A DNA stretch of 64,000 bases from Paenibacillus algorifonticola (GCF_000971975.1 NZ_LAQO01000002.1:372001-436000), one strand, 5' to 3'. Shown: positions 34,952 through 45,737, counted from the stretch's first letter. The notes: a model not told the origin generated them from the sequence alone. A program made the numbers and translations.

Positions 34952-35001
34952 AAGCAACCTTTCGATTCCCGTTCACGGGAGCTGAAAGGTTGCTTTTTTT
35001 T
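34952..35001 (+). terminator. Intrinsic terminator after sucD
   Basis: AAGCAACCTTTC (34952-34963) pairs perfectly with GAAAGGTTGCTT (34984-34995), with a second small stem (CCCG/CGGG) inside the loop and eight T after it. Confidence 0.92.
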
Positions 35002-35096
35002 ATGAAGATGAGAGGGCGACTTGCATTCTTCAGCCATGTAACGCACAATAGGAAGGAATGTAAGGGCGTGCCTCATTATAATGGAGGCCGAATGAT

Positions 35097-36218
35097 ATGG
35101 AACGTGATCATGACGAATGCAGGCAAATCATAATTATGCTGAGCGAAGTGCCAGGCATTGGCTGGCGCACGATTCAGAAGGCAGTAGCGAGCGGCGCGTG
35201 GCGAGAGAGCAGTGGTCAGGATGAAGCAGCCTATGTTAAGGCCGGCTTTAGCATCGAGCAGGCACGATCGGCCGTAAAGCGAATAGGGCAAGGACTTGTT
35301 GCTCCAGGCTCTTCCTATGAAAAGGCGGCTGAGCTTGGAGCAGCAGTGATTACACCGCTTGATGCGGCCTATCCAAAATATTTGCTGCAAATTCCGCAGC
35401 CGCCATGGGTGTTGTATGCTCTTGGCCGTCTGGAGCTGTTGAAGCGTCCAATTGTAGCAGTCGTCGGAACGCGCAATCCTACTGCATATGGCCGCCATAC
35501 TGCTTCTATGCTCACTGAGCAGCTTTCGGCAGGCGGGATGACTATTGCGAGCGGTTTAGCTCGTGGAATCGATAGTAAAGCGCATGAAGCGGCTCTGCGT
35601 GGGGCTGGAAGTACGATAGCCGTGCTTGCATGCGCCGTAGATTGTTGTTATCCTTCAGAGAATAGAACTTTGTACCGCGATATAGCGGAAAAGGGGCTAT
35701 TGCTGTCGGAAACGCCGATCGGTACGCCGCTGCATCCTGGAATGTTTCCGCTGCGCAACCGGATTATTGCAGGGCTTTCACTTGGTACTCTCGTTATAGA
35801 GGGTGCGATTGGTAGCGGTTCTTTGATTACAGCTGCGCAAGCGCTGGATATGAACCGTGATTTATTCGCTGTGCCGGGCCCGATTTCTTCTCCTAAAAGC
35901 GAAGGGCCTAATTCGCTTATTCGCCAAGGCGCAAAGCTGGTTAGCGCGGCCGAGCATATTTTCGAAGAATACACATGGCTTGGCGATGAATTGCTTAAAC
36001 ATTCGCATTCTTCTGCCTTTTCACAGCGCCAATCGGACAAGGAATTGTCCGCTGATGAACGAAAAATTATCGCACTGCTGCGAGAGCGTCCATTATCCAT
36101 CAATGAATTACACCAGCTGATTGCCGTTCCTTTTGGACATTTAAGCGCTCTTCTGATAAATTTATGTATAAAACGTAGGATCGAGCAGCAGTCTGGATCG
36201 CTATATATAGCATTGTAG
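35097..36218 (+). CDS. dprA: DNA-processing protein DprA
   Basis: DprA binds incoming single-stranded DNA during transformation and loads RecA. An N-terminal helical domain (LSEVPGIGWRTIQKAVASG) is followed by the Rossmann-like core: VVGTRNPTAYGRHTASML, GLARGIDSKAHEAALRGAG and FPLRNRIIAGLS. The last 65 residues form a winged-helix domain (IIALLRERPLSINELHQLIA). The length is 373 aa. ATG 35097 is preceded by GGAGG. It lies before topA, as in B. subtilis. Confidence 0.95.
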   Translation: MERDHDECRQIIIMLSEVPGIGWRTIQKAVASGAWRESSGQDEAAYVKAGFSIEQARSAVKRIGQGLVAPGSSYEKAAELGAAVITPLDAAYPKYLLQIPQPPWVLYALGRLELLKRPIVAVVGTRNPTAYGRHTASMLTEQLSAGGMTIASGLARGIDSKAHEAALRGAGSTIAVLACAVDCCYPSENRTLYRDIAEKGLLLSETPIGTPLHPGMFPLRNRIIAGLSLGTLVIEGAIGSGSLITAAQALDMNRDLFAVPGPISSPKSEGPNSLIRQGAKLVSAAEHIFEEYTWLGDELLKHSHSSAFSQRQSDKELSADERKIIALLRERPLSINELHQLIAVPFGHLSALLINLCIKRRIEQQSGSLYIAL

Positions 36219-36245
36219 TAAGCAGTAGAGAGGGGGGCGCCTAAC

Positions 36246-38345
36246 GTGGCAGACTCATTAGTTATCGTCGAATCACCAGCCAAAGCGAAAACAATAGGGA
36301 AGTATTTAGGCAGCAAATATATTGTTAAGGCTTCCATGGGCCATATTCGCGATTTGCCGAAAAGTCAGATTGGCGTCGAAGTTGAAAATGATTTCAATCC
36401 AAAATATATTACGATTCGCGGCAAAGGCAGCGTACTGAAAGAACTCAAAAGCGCCAGCAAAAAAGTGAAGCATGTTTATCTGGCGGCTGACCCGGATCGC
36501 GAAGGGGAAGCTATTGCCTGGCATTTGGCACATTATTTGGAGCTGGATGCCTCGGATACATGCCGCGTTGTATTTAATGAAATAACAAAGCAAGCGGTTA
36601 AGGATGCTTTTAAGACGCCGCGCAAAATCAATATGGATTTGGTTAATGCGCAGCAGGCCAGACGTATTCTGGACCGGCTTGTCGGCTACAAAATTAGTCC
36701 GCTCTTGTGGAAAAAGGTCAAGAAGGGCCTTTCCGCTGGACGCGTGCAATCTGTATGCGTCAAGCTGATTATTGACCGCGAGAACGAAATTGATGAATTT
36801 GTGCCGGAAGAATATTGGTCGATTACCGCAAAGGTATCGCAAAACGGTGTTCCATTTGAGGCCAAATACCATTCTATCGGCGGCGAGAAGCGCGAGCTCG
36901 GCAACGAGCAGGAAATGCAAGCTGTGCTGGATGCGATGGAAAGCGGCTCCGATTTTAAAGTGGCGGAAGTGAAAGAAAAGGAGCGTTTGCGCAATCCTGC
37001 ACCTCCTTTCATAACGAGCTCCCTGCAGCAGGAAGCTGCCCGGAAGCTTGGTTTCAGGGCGTCTAAGACGATGTCGGTTGCCCAGCAGCTTTATGAAGGT
37101 GTAGAGCTAGGCAAGGAAGGCACGGTCGGTCTAATTACATATATGAGAACGGACTCCACTCGTATATCTCCGATTGCGCAGGAAGAAGCGAAGGAATATA
37201 TTACGGAACGCTACGGTGCTCCTTATATGCCGGAGCAGCTTCGCATTTATGCGAAAAAGAACAGCAATGCCCAGGATGCGCATGAAGCGATCAGGCCGAC
37301 GGCTATCATGCGTGATCCGGATACGATGAAGCCGTTCCTCAGCCGTGATCAATTCCGGTTGTATAAATTGGTATGGGAACGTTTCGTATCCAGCCAAATG
37401 TCTTCGGCTGTTCTCGATACGATGACCGTTGATATGATATCTGGCGATGTGAAGTTCCGTGCGAATGGATCGAAGGTCAAGTTTGCCGGATTCATGAAAG
37501 TATATGTGGAAGGCAATGATGATGGGGCAGAGGAAGAGCATAAATTCCTCCCGCCCATTGAAGTGGGAGATATGATCCCTGCGGAAGCCATTGAGCCTAA
37601 ACAGCATTTTACCCAGCCGCCGCCGCGTTTTACGGAGGCCAGACTCGTGAAAACGCTTGAGGAGCTCGGCATAGGGCGCCCAAGTACGTATGCGCCAACG
37701 CTGGAAACGATTCAGAAGCGCGGATATGTGGCGATAGAAGAGAAGAAATTTATGCCGACCGAGCTTGGCGACCTTGTTATTCAGCTGATGGAAGAGTTTT
37801 TCCCGGAAATTCTCAATGCTGAATTTACAGCCAACATGGAAGGGAATCTCGACCATGTTGAGGAAGGCACGCAGGATTGGGTCAAAGTGCTCGCGACCTT
37901 CTACGACTCATTCGAGAAGCGTCTGGAAGTAGCGGAAGAGGAAATGAAGGAAATTGAAATTCAAGATGAGGTTTCTGATGAAATTTGCGAAAAATGCGGC
38001 CGTCATTTGGTTTATAAAATGGGACGCTTCGGCAAATTCCTCGCATGTTCCGGCTTTCCGGATTGTCGCAATACGAAGCCGATCGTTAAGGACATCGGCG
38101 TGCCTTGTCCGAAATGTGAAGAAGGCAAAATTATTGAACGGCGCAGTAAAAAAGGCCGGATTTTCTACGGCTGTGATACGTATCCAGCTTGCGATTATGT
38201 TTCGTGGGATAAGCCTTCAGGCAAACCATGTCCGAAATGCGAAAGCATGCTCGTAGAAAAACGCAATCGCAGCGGAGCAAAGCTGCAATGCCCTTCATGC
38301 GATTATTCAGAAGAGCTGCAGGATGAAGAACAGGAAGAAGCATAG
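36246..38345 (+). CDS. topA: DNA topoisomerase I
   Basis: Relaxes negative supercoils through a covalent Tyr-DNA bond. The Toprim domain is N-terminal ([33 protein letters not shown]); the active Tyr299 is in [14 protein letters not shown]. The C-terminus has three zinc-ribbon units: CEKC...CSGFPDC, CPKC...CDTYPAC and CPKC...CPSC. The length is 699 aa. GTG 36246 follows GAGGGGGGCG. It lies 27 bases after dprA and is followed by a structured gap and trmFO. Confidence 0.97.
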   Translation: MADSLVIVESPAKAKTIGKYLGSKYIVKASMGHIRDLPKSQIGVEVENDFNPKYITIRGKGSVLKELKSASKKVKHVYLAADPDREGEAIAWHLAHYLELDASDTCRVVFNEITKQAVKDAFKTPRKINMDLVNAQQARRILDRLVGYKISPLLWKKVKKGLSAGRVQSVCVKLIIDRENEIDEFVPEEYWSITAKVSQNGVPFEAKYHSIGGEKRELGNEQEMQAVLDAMESGSDFKVAEVKEKERLRNPAPPFITSSLQQEAARKLGFRASKTMSVAQQLYEGVELGKEGTVGLITYMRTDSTRISPIAQEEAKEYITERYGAPYMPEQLRIYAKKNSNAQDAHEAIRPTAIMRDPDTMKPFLSRDQFRLYKLVWERFVSSQMSSAVLDTMTVDMISGDVKFRANGSKVKFAGFMKVYVEGNDDGAEEEHKFLPPIEVGDMIPAEAIEPKQHFTQPPPRFTEARLVKTLEELGIGRPSTYAPTLETIQKRGYVAIEEKKFMPTELGDLVIQLMEEFFPEILNAEFTANMEGNLDHVEEGTQDWVKVLATFYDSFEKRLEVAEEEMKEIEIQDEVSDEICEKCGRHLVYKMGRFGKFLACSGFPDCRNTKPIVKDIGVPCPKCEEGKIIERRSKKGRIFYGCDTYPACDYVSWDKPSGKPCPKCESMLVEKRNRSGAKLQCPSCDYSEELQDEEQEEA

Positions 38346-38347
38346 AG

Positions 38348-38425
38348 CAGCATCTACGATGCTGTGCACAGCTCCACGTGTTAGTGGACCCGGTCCTCCC
38401 TGCATAGGGAGGACAGCTGTGTTTT
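38348..38425 (+). other. Branched stem structure between topA and trmFO
   Basis: Several perfect stems fit together: CAGCATC (38348-38354)/GATGCTG (38358-38364); an outer stem CACAGCT (38367-38373)/AGCTGTG (38415-38421); and inside it CCAC/GTGG (38374-38387) and GTCCTCCCT (38393-38401)/AGGGAGGAC (38406-38414). The outer stem closes directly on the inner ones and is followed by TTTTA. It may be the topA terminator in an unusual branched form, or a small structured RNA. Confidence 0.5.
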
Positions 38426-38508
38426 ATCCGTCCTGTATAAGCTCAAACATTTAAAAAAAATGATATTTATTTGCGCGAAGCGCGTATTATGATTTGGAGG
38501 TAAGTTCA

Positions 38509-39849
38509 TTGTCATCATCAACCTATCCAAAAGTCACTGTTATCGGAGCTGGCCTGGCCGGCAGCGAAGCTGCTTGGCAAATCGCATCCCAAGGCGTTCC
38601 GGTCGTACTCTATGAAATGCGTCCTGAGACGAAAACGCCAGCCCATCATACGAACCAGTTTGCTGAGCTGGTATGCAGCAACAGCTTGCGTGCCAATGGA
38701 CTCGCAAATGCCGTAGGCGTGTTGAAAGAGGAAATGCGCCAGCTGGATTCGCTCATTCTTGGCTGCGCTGATCGTCATGCGGTTCCAGCAGGCGGAGCGC
38801 TTGCTGTTGACCGGGATGGTTTTTCCGGCGAAGTAACGCGCCTTCTGCATGAGCATCCGCTCGTTGAAGTGCGCAATGAGGAAGTCACGGAAATTCCAAC
38901 GGACGGAATCGTCATTATTGCGACAGGCCCGCTCACAGCTCCAGCCTTGTCCGCGCAAGTCCGCGAGCTGCTGGGCGAGGAATATTTCTATTTCTATGAT
39001 GCTGCTGCACCGATTGTGGAGAAGGATTCTATCGATATGAGCAAAGTGTATCTCGCTTCCCGCTATGATAAAGGCGAAGCCGCTTATTTGAACTGCCCAA
39101 TGACGGAAGAGGAGTTCGAAATTTTCCATGATGCGCTTGTTAATGCCGAGAAAGCGGAAATAAAAGATTTTGAAAAGGAAGTTTATTTTGAAGGCTGCAT
39201 GCCAATTGAAGTTATTGCAAGCCGCGGCAAGCAAACGGTGCTGTTTGGGCCGATGAAGCCAGTTGGACTGGTGAACCCGCATACGGGCAAGCTGCCTCAT
39301 GCCGTTATTCAATTGCGTCAGGACAATGCTGCTGGTACACTGTATAACCTGGTTGGGTTTCAAACGCATTTGAAATGGGGCGAGCAGAAGCGGGTGTTCT
39401 CACTTATTCCAGGACTTGAAAATGCTGAGTTCGTTCGTTTTGGTGTCATGCACCGCAATACGTTCATCAATTCGCCACGTTTGCTGGAGCCAACCTATCA
39501 GCTTAAAAATCGCCCTACATTATTTTTTGCTGGTCAGATGACAGGTGTTGAAGGTTATGTGGAATCAGCAGCTTCCGGATTAATCGCCGGATTCAACGCG
39601 GCTCGTCTCGCACGCGATCTCGAGCCGCTCGTGCTTCCTGGAGACACAACGCTTGGCAGTATGGCGCAGTATATTACGACGGCGGATTTCAAACATTTTC
39701 AGCCCATGAATGCGAATTTCGGGCTATTCCCGCCGCTTGAGAAACGATTGAAGAGCAAGAAGGAAAAGAATGAAGCGATCGCAAACCGTGCGCTTGCTGG
39801 CATTGAGCAATTTAAGCAAGAGCATTTCACGCATTTGGTAAACAACTAA
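38509..39849 (+). CDS. trmFO: tRNA (uracil54-C5)-methyltransferase TrmFO
   Basis: TrmFO makes ribothymidine at position 54 of tRNAs using methylene-tetrahydrofolate and FADH2. [18 protein letters not shown] is the FAD-binding motif; [20 protein letters not shown] and [17 protein letters not shown] are family blocks. The length is 446 aa. The frame reaches TTG 38494, but that overlaps the ribosome-binding site GGAGG; TTG 38509 is 8 bases behind it and gives the normal N-terminus. In B. subtilis codV (xerC) follows this gene; here hslV follows directly. Confidence 0.96.
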   Translation: MSSSTYPKVTVIGAGLAGSEAAWQIASQGVPVVLYEMRPETKTPAHHTNQFAELVCSNSLRANGLANAVGVLKEEMRQLDSLILGCADRHAVPAGGALAVDRDGFSGEVTRLLHEHPLVEVRNEEVTEIPTDGIVIIATGPLTAPALSAQVRELLGEEYFYFYDAAAPIVEKDSIDMSKVYLASRYDKGEAAYLNCPMTEEEFEIFHDALVNAEKAEIKDFEKEVYFEGCMPIEVIASRGKQTVLFGPMKPVGLVNPHTGKLPHAVIQLRQDNAAGTLYNLVGFQTHLKWGEQKRVFSLIPGLENAEFVRFGVMHRNTFINSPRLLEPTYQLKNRPTLFFAGQMTGVEGYVESAASGLIAGFNAARLARDLEPLVLPGDTTLGSMAQYITTADFKHFQPMNANFGLFPPLEKRLKSKKEKNEAIANRALAGIEQFKQEHFTHLVNN

Positions 39850-39917
39850 TCGTGCGATACAGCCATTTTTGAAAGCTTGGATGAGAACAGGCACATTTGC
39901 CTAGAGGAGGCGAAGAG

Positions 39918-40466
39918 ATGGAAATGGAATTTCATGCAACGACGATTTGCGCTGTCCGTCACGAGGGAAAAGGCGCGATTGCAGGGGATGGTCAAGTTAC
40001 GTTCGGCAACAGCATGGTGATGAAAAATAAAGCGAAAAAGGTACGCCGTTTGTATCGCGGGCAAGTCGTCGCAGGTTTTGCTGGCTCGGTTGCTGATGCA
40101 ATTACGCTTTTCGAGAAATTCGAGGCGAAGCTTGAGGAGCATCATGGCAATTTGCAGCGCTCGGCTGTAGAGCTGGCAAAAGAATGGCGCTCGGATCGTG
40201 TGCTGCGTAAATTGGAAGCGATGATGCTGGTCATGGATCAGACGGGACTTTTACTGATTTCAGGAAACGGCGAAATTATAGAGCCGGATGATGGCATTTT
40301 GGCCATTGGCTCGGGCGGCAGCTTTGCCTTGTCGGCAGCTAGAGCACTCAAGCGTCATGCCACTCATCTGGATGCGAAGGAAATGGCGCGTTCGGCGCTG
40401 GAAATCGCAGCAGATATTTGCGTTTACACGAATCACAATATTATTGTCGAAGAAATCGGCTCTTAA
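39918..40466 (+). CDS. hslV: ATP-dependent protease subunit HslV (ClpQ)
   Basis: The proteasome-like peptidase of the HslUV complex. [23 protein letters not shown] has the usual active N-terminal region; two Thr follow residues MEMEFHA, so a short propeptide may be removed. [19 protein letters not shown] is the second signature. The length is 182 aa from ATG 39918 behind GAGGAGGCG; an upstream frame to 39897 has no support. It is followed by hslU after 15 bases. Confidence 0.96.
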   Translation: MEMEFHATTICAVRHEGKGAIAGDGQVTFGNSMVMKNKAKKVRRLYRGQVVAGFAGSVADAITLFEKFEAKLEEHHGNLQRSAVELAKEWRSDRVLRKLEAMMLVMDQTGLLLISGNGEIIEPDDGILAIGSGGSFALSAARALKRHATHLDAKEMARSALEIAADICVYTNHNIIVEEIGS

Positions 40467-40481
40467 GCGGAGGAGATTAAT

Positions 40482-41885
40482 ATGGCAAATGCAGCGTTAA
40501 CACCAAGAGAGATCGTAGCGGAGCTGGATAAGTATATTGTCGGTCAAAAGCCTGCGAAACGTTCGGTCGCAATCGCCTTGCGCAATCGTTATCGCAGAAG
40601 TCAGCTTGATGAATCGTTGCGTGATGAGGTCGTGCCGAAAAATATTTTAATGATTGGCCCTACAGGCGTTGGTAAAACAGAAATTGCCCGCAGATTGGCA
40701 AAGCTTGTTAAAGCGCCTTTCGTAAAGCTGGAAGCAACTAAATTCACCGAGGTAGGTTATGTAGGTCGTGACGTTGAATCAATGGTTCGTGATTTGGTCG
40801 AAACAGCGATCCGCATGGTGAAGTCGGAAAAAACCGAGCAGGTAAAAGATAAAGCGGAGAAGCTGGCAAACGAACTGCTTGTCACGCTGCTTGTCCCTTC
40901 GAAGGTTAAGGAAAAGACGCAAAAAAATCCGTTCGAGATGTTGTTTGGCAACCAGCAAAACGATAATCTGCAAGCTGAAGAGCCGGAGCAGGATCAGACG
41001 ATTGTGCAAAGGCGGGCTCAGGTGCAGGCAGATCTTGCTGCTGGCAAGCTTGAAAATGAAATGGTTGAGGTTGAAGTTGAAGATGCTGCGCCGAATATGC
41101 TGGACATGCTCGCAGGTGGCCAAGGCCCCGAAGGCATGGGCATGAATATGCAGGAGCTGTTCGGACAGCTGATGCCAAAAAAAACGAAGCGGCGCAAGCT
41201 GCCGGTTAAGGAAGCGCGTAAAGTGCTTATTCAGGAAGAAGCAAACAAGCTGATCAATATGGATGATGTTATTTCGGAATCGGTTACACGTGCTGAACAG
41301 TCAGGCATTATTTTTATCGATGAAATTGACAAAATTGCGAGTTCCTCGCGTGGCAATGGCCCAGACGTTTCGCGTGAAGGCGTGCAGCGTGATATTTTGC
41401 CAATCGTAGAGGGCTCGACGGTTATGACAAAATATGGTCCAGTAAAAACGGATTATGTGCTCTTTATTGCGGCAGGTGCTTTCCATATCGCGAAACCATC
41501 CGATTTGATTCCCGAGCTGCAAGGCCGTTTTCCGATTCGGGTGGAGCTAACATCGCTTACGCTTGACGATTTTGTGAGCATTTTGAAGGAGCCAAAAAAC
41601 GCGCTGACTAAGCAGTACACAGCATTGCTGCAAACCGAAGGCATTGAAATCGAATTTTCGGATGAGGCTATTCATGAGCTGGCATCTATTGCCGCAGAAG
41701 TGAATCGGAATACCGAAAATATTGGAGCGAGAAGGCTGCATACGATTTTGGAAAAGCTGCTGGAGGATCTATCCTTCGAAGCGCCTGATATTACGCTGGA
41801 ACATATGCTGATCACACCGGAATATGTTCGTGAAAAGCTGGGAAGCATTGCGCAAAATAAAGATTTGAGTCAATATATATTGTAG
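40482..41885 (+). CDS. hslU: ATP-dependent protease ATPase subunit HslU (ClpY)
   Basis: The AAA+ unfoldase that feeds HslV. Walker [19 protein letters not shown] is near residue 57; the I domain (about residues 110-245) is Glu/Lys/Gln-rich with [18 protein letters not shown]; Walker B is [11 protein letters not shown]. The C-terminus ends LSQYIL; its last residues insert into HslV. The length is 467 aa. ATG 40482 has CGGAGGAG upstream. Confidence 0.97.
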   Translation: MANAALTPREIVAELDKYIVGQKPAKRSVAIALRNRYRRSQLDESLRDEVVPKNILMIGPTGVGKTEIARRLAKLVKAPFVKLEATKFTEVGYVGRDVESMVRDLVETAIRMVKSEKTEQVKDKAEKLANELLVTLLVPSKVKEKTQKNPFEMLFGNQQNDNLQAEEPEQDQTIVQRRAQVQADLAAGKLENEMVEVEVEDAAPNMLDMLAGGQGPEGMGMNMQELFGQLMPKKTKRRKLPVKEARKVLIQEEANKLINMDDVISESVTRAEQSGIIFIDEIDKIASSSRGNGPDVSREGVQRDILPIVEGSTVMTKYGPVKTDYVLFIAAGAFHIAKPSDLIPELQGRFPIRVELTSLTLDDFVSILKEPKNALTKQYTALLQTEGIEIEFSDEAIHELASIAAEVNRNTENIGARRLHTILEKLLEDLSFEAPDITLEHMLITPEYVREKLGSIAQNKDLSQYIL

Positions 41886-41912
41886 TTGGTATGAGTTTTA
41901 GGAGGCAATGGC

Positions 41913-42683
41913 ATGACGCTATTAACAAAAACAAGGACGCTAAACCGCCTGCTGCAGCGGGCGGCTGGCAAGCCGCTTATTTTCAGAGAAATGGCGGAAG
42001 TGCTGACGAGCACAATTCAAACGAGTGTATTTGTCGTAAGCCGCAAGGGAAAGGTGCTTGGTTGTGCGGCTGTGAACCCGCATGATCATGACTCGCTGCG
42101 TTCTATGTCGGCGGAAGAGCTGCGTTTCCCGCAGGAAAGCAACGAGCAATTTCTTGAGATGACAGAATCGGTTACGAATGTGGCGCCGGATGCTGGTGTT
42201 TATGAGACTTTCCCTTCGCTGGGGCAGCAGGAAATTATGACGGTTGTACCGATAACAGGTGGCGGTGATCGCTTAGGTACGTTGATTTTGACCCGGCATC
42301 AAGGTGCTTTCGATGATGATGACCTAGTGCTTGCAGAATATGGATCTACCATCGTCGGCATGGAGATTTTGCGTGAGCGTTCGGTAGAAATTGAGCATGA
42401 GGCGCGCAGTCGTGCAGTCGTGTCAGTTGCTATTGGTTCCTTATCGTTCAGCGAGCTTGAGGCAGTCGAGCATATTTTTGAGCAGCTGGAAGGCAAAGAG
42501 GGGCTGCTTGTAGCCTCCAAAATTGCTGACAGGGTCGGAATTACTAGGTCTGTAATCGTAAATGCCCTAAGAAAATTAGAAAGTGCGGGGGTCATTGAGA
42601 CTAGATCACTCGGAATGAAGGGTACTTACATTAAGATATTAAATCACCAACTTCTTCAAGAGTTGGAAAATATTAAATCGTAA
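41913..42683 (+). CDS. codY: Transcriptional repressor CodY
   Basis: CodY senses GTP and branched-chain amino acids and controls nutrient-limitation genes. The N-terminal GAF domain spans about residues 1-155 ([20 protein letters not shown]), and the C-terminal winged helix contains [20 protein letters not shown] and [17 protein letters not shown]. The length of 256 aa is close to 259 in B. subtilis. ATG 41913 has TAGGAGG upstream. It is co-directional with hslVU and lies directly before the flagellar operon, separated by a strong terminator. Confidence 0.97.
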   Translation: MTLLTKTRTLNRLLQRAAGKPLIFREMAEVLTSTIQTSVFVVSRKGKVLGCAAVNPHDHDSLRSMSAEELRFPQESNEQFLEMTESVTNVAPDAGVYETFPSLGQQEIMTVVPITGGGDRLGTLILTRHQGAFDDDDLVLAEYGSTIVGMEILRERSVEIEHEARSRAVVSVAIGSLSFSELEAVEHIFEQLEGKEGLLVASKIADRVGITRSVIVNALRKLESAGVIETRSLGMKGTYIKILNHQLLQELENIKS

Positions 42684-42702
42684 AATATGAGTCTAAACGA
42701 CT

Positions 42703-42741
42703 AAAAAAGCCCTATCTTTTTTTAAAGATAGGGCTTTTTTC
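42703..42741 (+). terminator. Intrinsic terminator after codY
   Basis: AAAAAAGCCCTATCTTT pairs with AAAGATAGGGCTTTTTT, a near-perfect 17-bp stem with T-runs at both ends. It separates the hslVU-codY transcript from the flagellar operon. Confidence 0.93.
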
Positions 42742-42824
42742 TTATTGTAATAATTTGGAGAATTGTTGAATATAAACATGTCGGCAAATATCGACAGCGT
42801 GATCTCATTTTTTTAATAATTTAA

Positions 42825-42831
42825 TGTCGAA
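42825..42831 (+). promoter_or_regulatory. Possible Spo0A box upstream of flgB
   Basis: TGTCGAA at 42825-42831 is an exact match to the 0A box. A second near match in reverse orientation, TATCGACA (42789-42796), lies 29 bases upstream. Both precede the likely flgB promoter. A 7-base match can occur by chance. Confidence 0.35.
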
Positions 42832-42856
42832 CGAAGCAGGAATGCTACGAAGTGTG

Positions 42857-42885
42857 TTGAATACCTTATATTAGGATCTTTTAAT
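42857..42885 (+). promoter_or_regulatory. Probable sigma-A promoter of the fla/che operon
   Basis: TTGAAT at 42857-42862 and TTTAAT at 42880-42885, 17 bases apart, 23 bases before the flgB start. Each hexamer differs from consensus at one or two positions. I saw no sigma-D type sequence in this region. Confidence 0.5.
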
Positions 42886-42907
42886 TATCGAAAGTGGTGA
42901 TAATAAA

Positions 42908-43315
42908 GTGAACTTATTAAGCGGATCTTCATTCCAAAGGCTAGAGGGGGCAGTTCATGCAGCAGAAATGCGGCAAAATGTCATTTCGAATAACATAGCC
43001 AATGGGGAGACCCCGCACTTTAAACGGTCAGAGGTTGAATTCGAGCAGCTTTTGGAACAACAAATGGGTAATAGCTCACCTAAGCTGAAAGGAAAGCTCA
43101 CGAATGCAAGGCATATTCCTATAGGTGGGTCGGTCAATCCTACGCCTCAAGTCATAAGCGATAATGAAACCGCCATGAACAATAATGAGAATAATGTGGA
43201 TATTGATCGGGAAATGTCGTTACTTGCGAAAAATCAGCTGAGCTATAACGCTTATGTGCAGCAAGTCAATCATGAAATCAAAATGATGCGAACAGCAATA
43301 GAAGGGAGAGGCTAA
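42908..43315 (+). CDS. flgB: Flagellar basal-body rod protein FlgB
   Basis: Proximal rod protein, first gene of the flagellar operon. HAAEMRQNVISNNIANGETPHFKRSEVEF is the conserved N-terminal helix with the NNIAN motif; the C-terminal helix is MSLLAKNQLSYNAYVQQVNH. The length is 135 aa. The start GTG 42908 is behind AGTGGTGAT. Three bases before flgC. Confidence 0.95.
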   Translation: MNLLSGSSFQRLEGAVHAAEMRQNVISNNIANGETPHFKRSEVEFEQLLEQQMGNSSPKLKGKLTNARHIPIGGSVNPTPQVISDNETAMNNNENNVDIDREMSLLAKNQLSYNAYVQQVNHEIKMMRTAIEGRG

Positions 43316-43318
43316 AGA

Positions 43319-43768
43319 GTGAAAATTTCCAGCGGATTTGACGCGAGCGCCTCTGCTCTAACCGCACAGCGCTTACGGATGGATGTTATTTCTTCAAATA
43401 TTGCGAATGCGGAAACGACGCGAGCCGGTTATGAGAACGGACAATTCGTTCCTTATAAACGGAAAATGGTCGTTTTGGAGCCGTTGAAACCAAGCTTTTC
43501 CAATGCGTTGAATGCCAAAATGGGAAAAAGTACAACTACTGGTGGGGTAAAGGTTGCAAAAATCATTGATGACACAGCCCCAACGAAGCTTGTATATAAT
43601 CCTACCCATCCTGATGCCGATTCAAACGGCTATGTAAATATGCCGAATGTAGACGTCGCGAAGGAGATGGTTGATATGATTTCGGCATCGCGCTCTTATG
43701 AAGCCAATGTCACAGCCATTAATTCTTCTAAAGCGATGTTTGTAAAAGCATTGGAAATTGGGAAATAG
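43319..43768 (+). CDS. flgC: Flagellar basal-body rod protein FlgC
   Basis: Proximal rod protein. [21 protein letters not shown] and [10 protein letters not shown] give the N-terminal flagellar rod signature; [20 protein letters not shown] is the C-terminal helix. The length is 149 aa. The start is GTG 43319 behind AGGGAGAGG. Confidence 0.96.
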   Translation: MKISSGFDASASALTAQRLRMDVISSNIANAETTRAGYENGQFVPYKRKMVVLEPLKPSFSNALNAKMGKSTTTGGVKVAKIIDDTAPTKLVYNPTHPDADSNGYVNMPNVDVAKEMVDMISASRSYEANVTAINSSKAMFVKALEIGK

Positions 43769-43803
43769 CAACAACCATTAAACAATAGCCGAGGAGGAAT
43801 ATA

Positions 43804-44109
43804 GTGATTCAAGCCATTTCAATGAACCAGGTGCAGCCTTTAAAGACGATGTCAGCTGCACCTGCTGAGCAAGCTACTCCGGCAGAACTTACAAAAACAT
43901 TTAGCCAGTTTTTAAATAACGCAATTGAGGGTGTAAGTGCCCAGGAACAAAATGTACATACGCTTAACGATAAGTTTTTAATTGGTGAAGTTGATGTTTC
44001 TCAGGTCATGATTGCTGGCGAAAGAGCGCAGCTTAGTCTTCAACTAACCTCACAAATCCGCAACAAGGTTGTAGAGGCATATCAAGAAATTATGCGGATG
44101 CAGGTGTAA
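43804..44109 (+). CDS. fliE: Flagellar hook-basal body protein FliE
   Basis: Links the MS ring to the rod. The C-terminal half has EVDVSQVMIAGERAQLSLQL and IRNKVVEAYQEIMRMQV, the FliE signature. The length is 101 aa. GTG 43804 follows GAGGAGG. Confidence 0.95.
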   Translation: MIQAISMNQVQPLKTMSAAPAEQATPAELTKTFSQFLNNAIEGVSAQEQNVHTLNDKFLIGEVDVSQVMIAGERAQLSLQLTSQIRNKVVEAYQEIMRMQV

Positions 44110-44153
44110 TGAATTATAAAAAACCTGGCAAAGAATTTGGGTGAGGTGACAAG

Positions 44154-45737
44154 GTGAACGAGAAAATCGCCCAATTTAGACTGAGAATTTCGCGATTCTG
44201 GAGTCAAATGGGAAAAAAACAGAAAATAGGCTTGGGGGCTTCTGTAGGCGTACTGTTGTTATCAATCGTTCTTTTAACTTTTATTTTTACGAGAACGGAT
44301 TATGAATTGGCTTTTCAAAATCTGGATACGACAGACTCAGCAGCCATTATGAACTACCTGGATAGCAATGGTATCCCTTATGAGCTAGGGAGTGGTGGAA
44401 CTAGTATTTCAGTACCAAGCGCTGTAGCGGAACGCACTAAGGTAACGATCGGATCTCTTGGTCTTGTGCAAAACGGTTCAATCGGCTTTGAAGCTTTTAC
44501 ACAGAGCTCCTCGACCTTCGGCACAACAGAAAATGAATTTAATGTAAAATATTTAAGTGCCTTAAATGGCGAAATTCAACAATTGCTGAATCGCATGCAA
44601 GGCGTGAAAAGTTCTAAAGTGCTTGTGAATTTGCCAGAAGAAAGCGTGTTTCTAACTCCCGAAGAAAAGGATAAAGCATCGGCTTCCATCTCCATGGAGT
44701 TTATGGCTGGCTATCGTCCAACTCAAAAGGAAATTGACGGTTATTACAATCTAGTAAAAACGGCAATTCCAGGAACGACAGTGGATAGCATCACCATCTC
44801 TGGTCCGCAGGGCGAGCTTTTATCCTCCGAAGCGGGGGGCACGATTGCAGGCACAGCGGAAGCAGTTGACAGCCAATTCCAAATCCAACGCAAATACGAA
44901 GCAGAATTGAAAAAGAATATTCAACAGTTTCTGGGACCGATTGTAGGTTCTGAAAATCTAGTCATTAGCATCGGAAGCAGCTTGAACTTCGATAATAAGA
45001 AGACAGAAGAACAGCAGGTTGTGCCACTGGCTGACAATAATAATAACGGAATTATTGTAAGTCAGACTGAACAAACCAGTTCTTCTACAGGTGGCTCCAG
45101 TGCAGGCGGTGTAGCAGGAACGGGAGAAACGGATGTGCCAGGCTATACAGCAACGGATGGCTCTGGAAATTCTACCTCGGAAGAAAGTTCTTCTACTGTT
45201 AATTACGATTTTGGAAAAATCAATCGTACCACGATTTCAGGGCCTTTCGTAATTAAAGATCTATCGATTAGCATCGGTGTTGAAGCAAGTCGTCTCACTC
45301 CAGAATCTCGTACAGAGATTACGACATTTTTGACAGGTTTGGTTCGTGCACAGCTTGCCGATTCAGGTCAAGATGTAAATAATGACGATTTGATCAACAA
45401 AAAGGTTTCACTTATTGGGCAAACATTTGCTGAAAGCACCGCTACAAACACGATTGGCGGCTTATCAATGGGATGGGCAATCGGAATTGGAGCAGCAGCA
45501 CTTGCGATTATTGCCGGTTTGATCATTTTGCTCGTTCGCAGACGCAGACAGCAAGCGGCAGAAGCAGCAGCTGAAGCACAGGAAGCTGTTGTAGCATCAA
45601 CGGCTGTAGAATATCCTACCCTTGATTTTGATAGCTTAAGCAATGACAGCCAAGCACGTAAAAATCTTGAGACACTCGCCAAACGCAAGCCGGATGAATT
45701 TGTTAATTTACTTCGGACTTGGCTTGTCGATGAATAG
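44154..45737 (+). CDS. fliF: Flagellar MS-ring protein FliF
   Basis: Forms the MS ring in the membrane, the base for rod and export gate. Two membrane spans frame the periplasmic-type region: about residues 26-47 (LGASVGVLLLSIVLLTFIF) and about 440-464 (AIGIGAAALAIIAGLIILLV). Ring-building motif blocks such as VLVNLPEESVFLTPEEKD are present. The C-terminal cytoplasmic tail ends PDEFVNLLRTWLVDE, the FliG-binding end. The length is 527 aa. The start is GTG 44154 behind TGAGGTGAC. Confidence 0.97.
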   Translation: MNEKIAQFRLRISRFWSQMGKKQKIGLGASVGVLLLSIVLLTFIFTRTDYELAFQNLDTTDSAAIMNYLDSNGIPYELGSGGTSISVPSAVAERTKVTIGSLGLVQNGSIGFEAFTQSSSTFGTTENEFNVKYLSALNGEIQQLLNRMQGVKSSKVLVNLPEESVFLTPEEKDKASASISMEFMAGYRPTQKEIDGYYNLVKTAIPGTTVDSITISGPQGELLSSEAGGTIAGTAEAVDSQFQIQRKYEAELKKNIQQFLGPIVGSENLVISIGSSLNFDNKKTEEQQVVPLADNNNNGIIVSQTEQTSSSTGGSSAGGVAGTGETDVPGYTATDGSGNSTSEESSSTVNYDFGKINRTTISGPFVIKDLSISIGVEASRLTPESRTEITTFLTGLVRAQLADSGQDVNNDDLINKKVSLIGQTFAESTATNTIGGLSMGWAIGIGAAALAIIAGLIILLVRRRRQQAAEAAAEAQEAVVASTAVEYPTLDFDSLSNDSQARKNLETLAKRKPDEFVNLLRTWLVDE

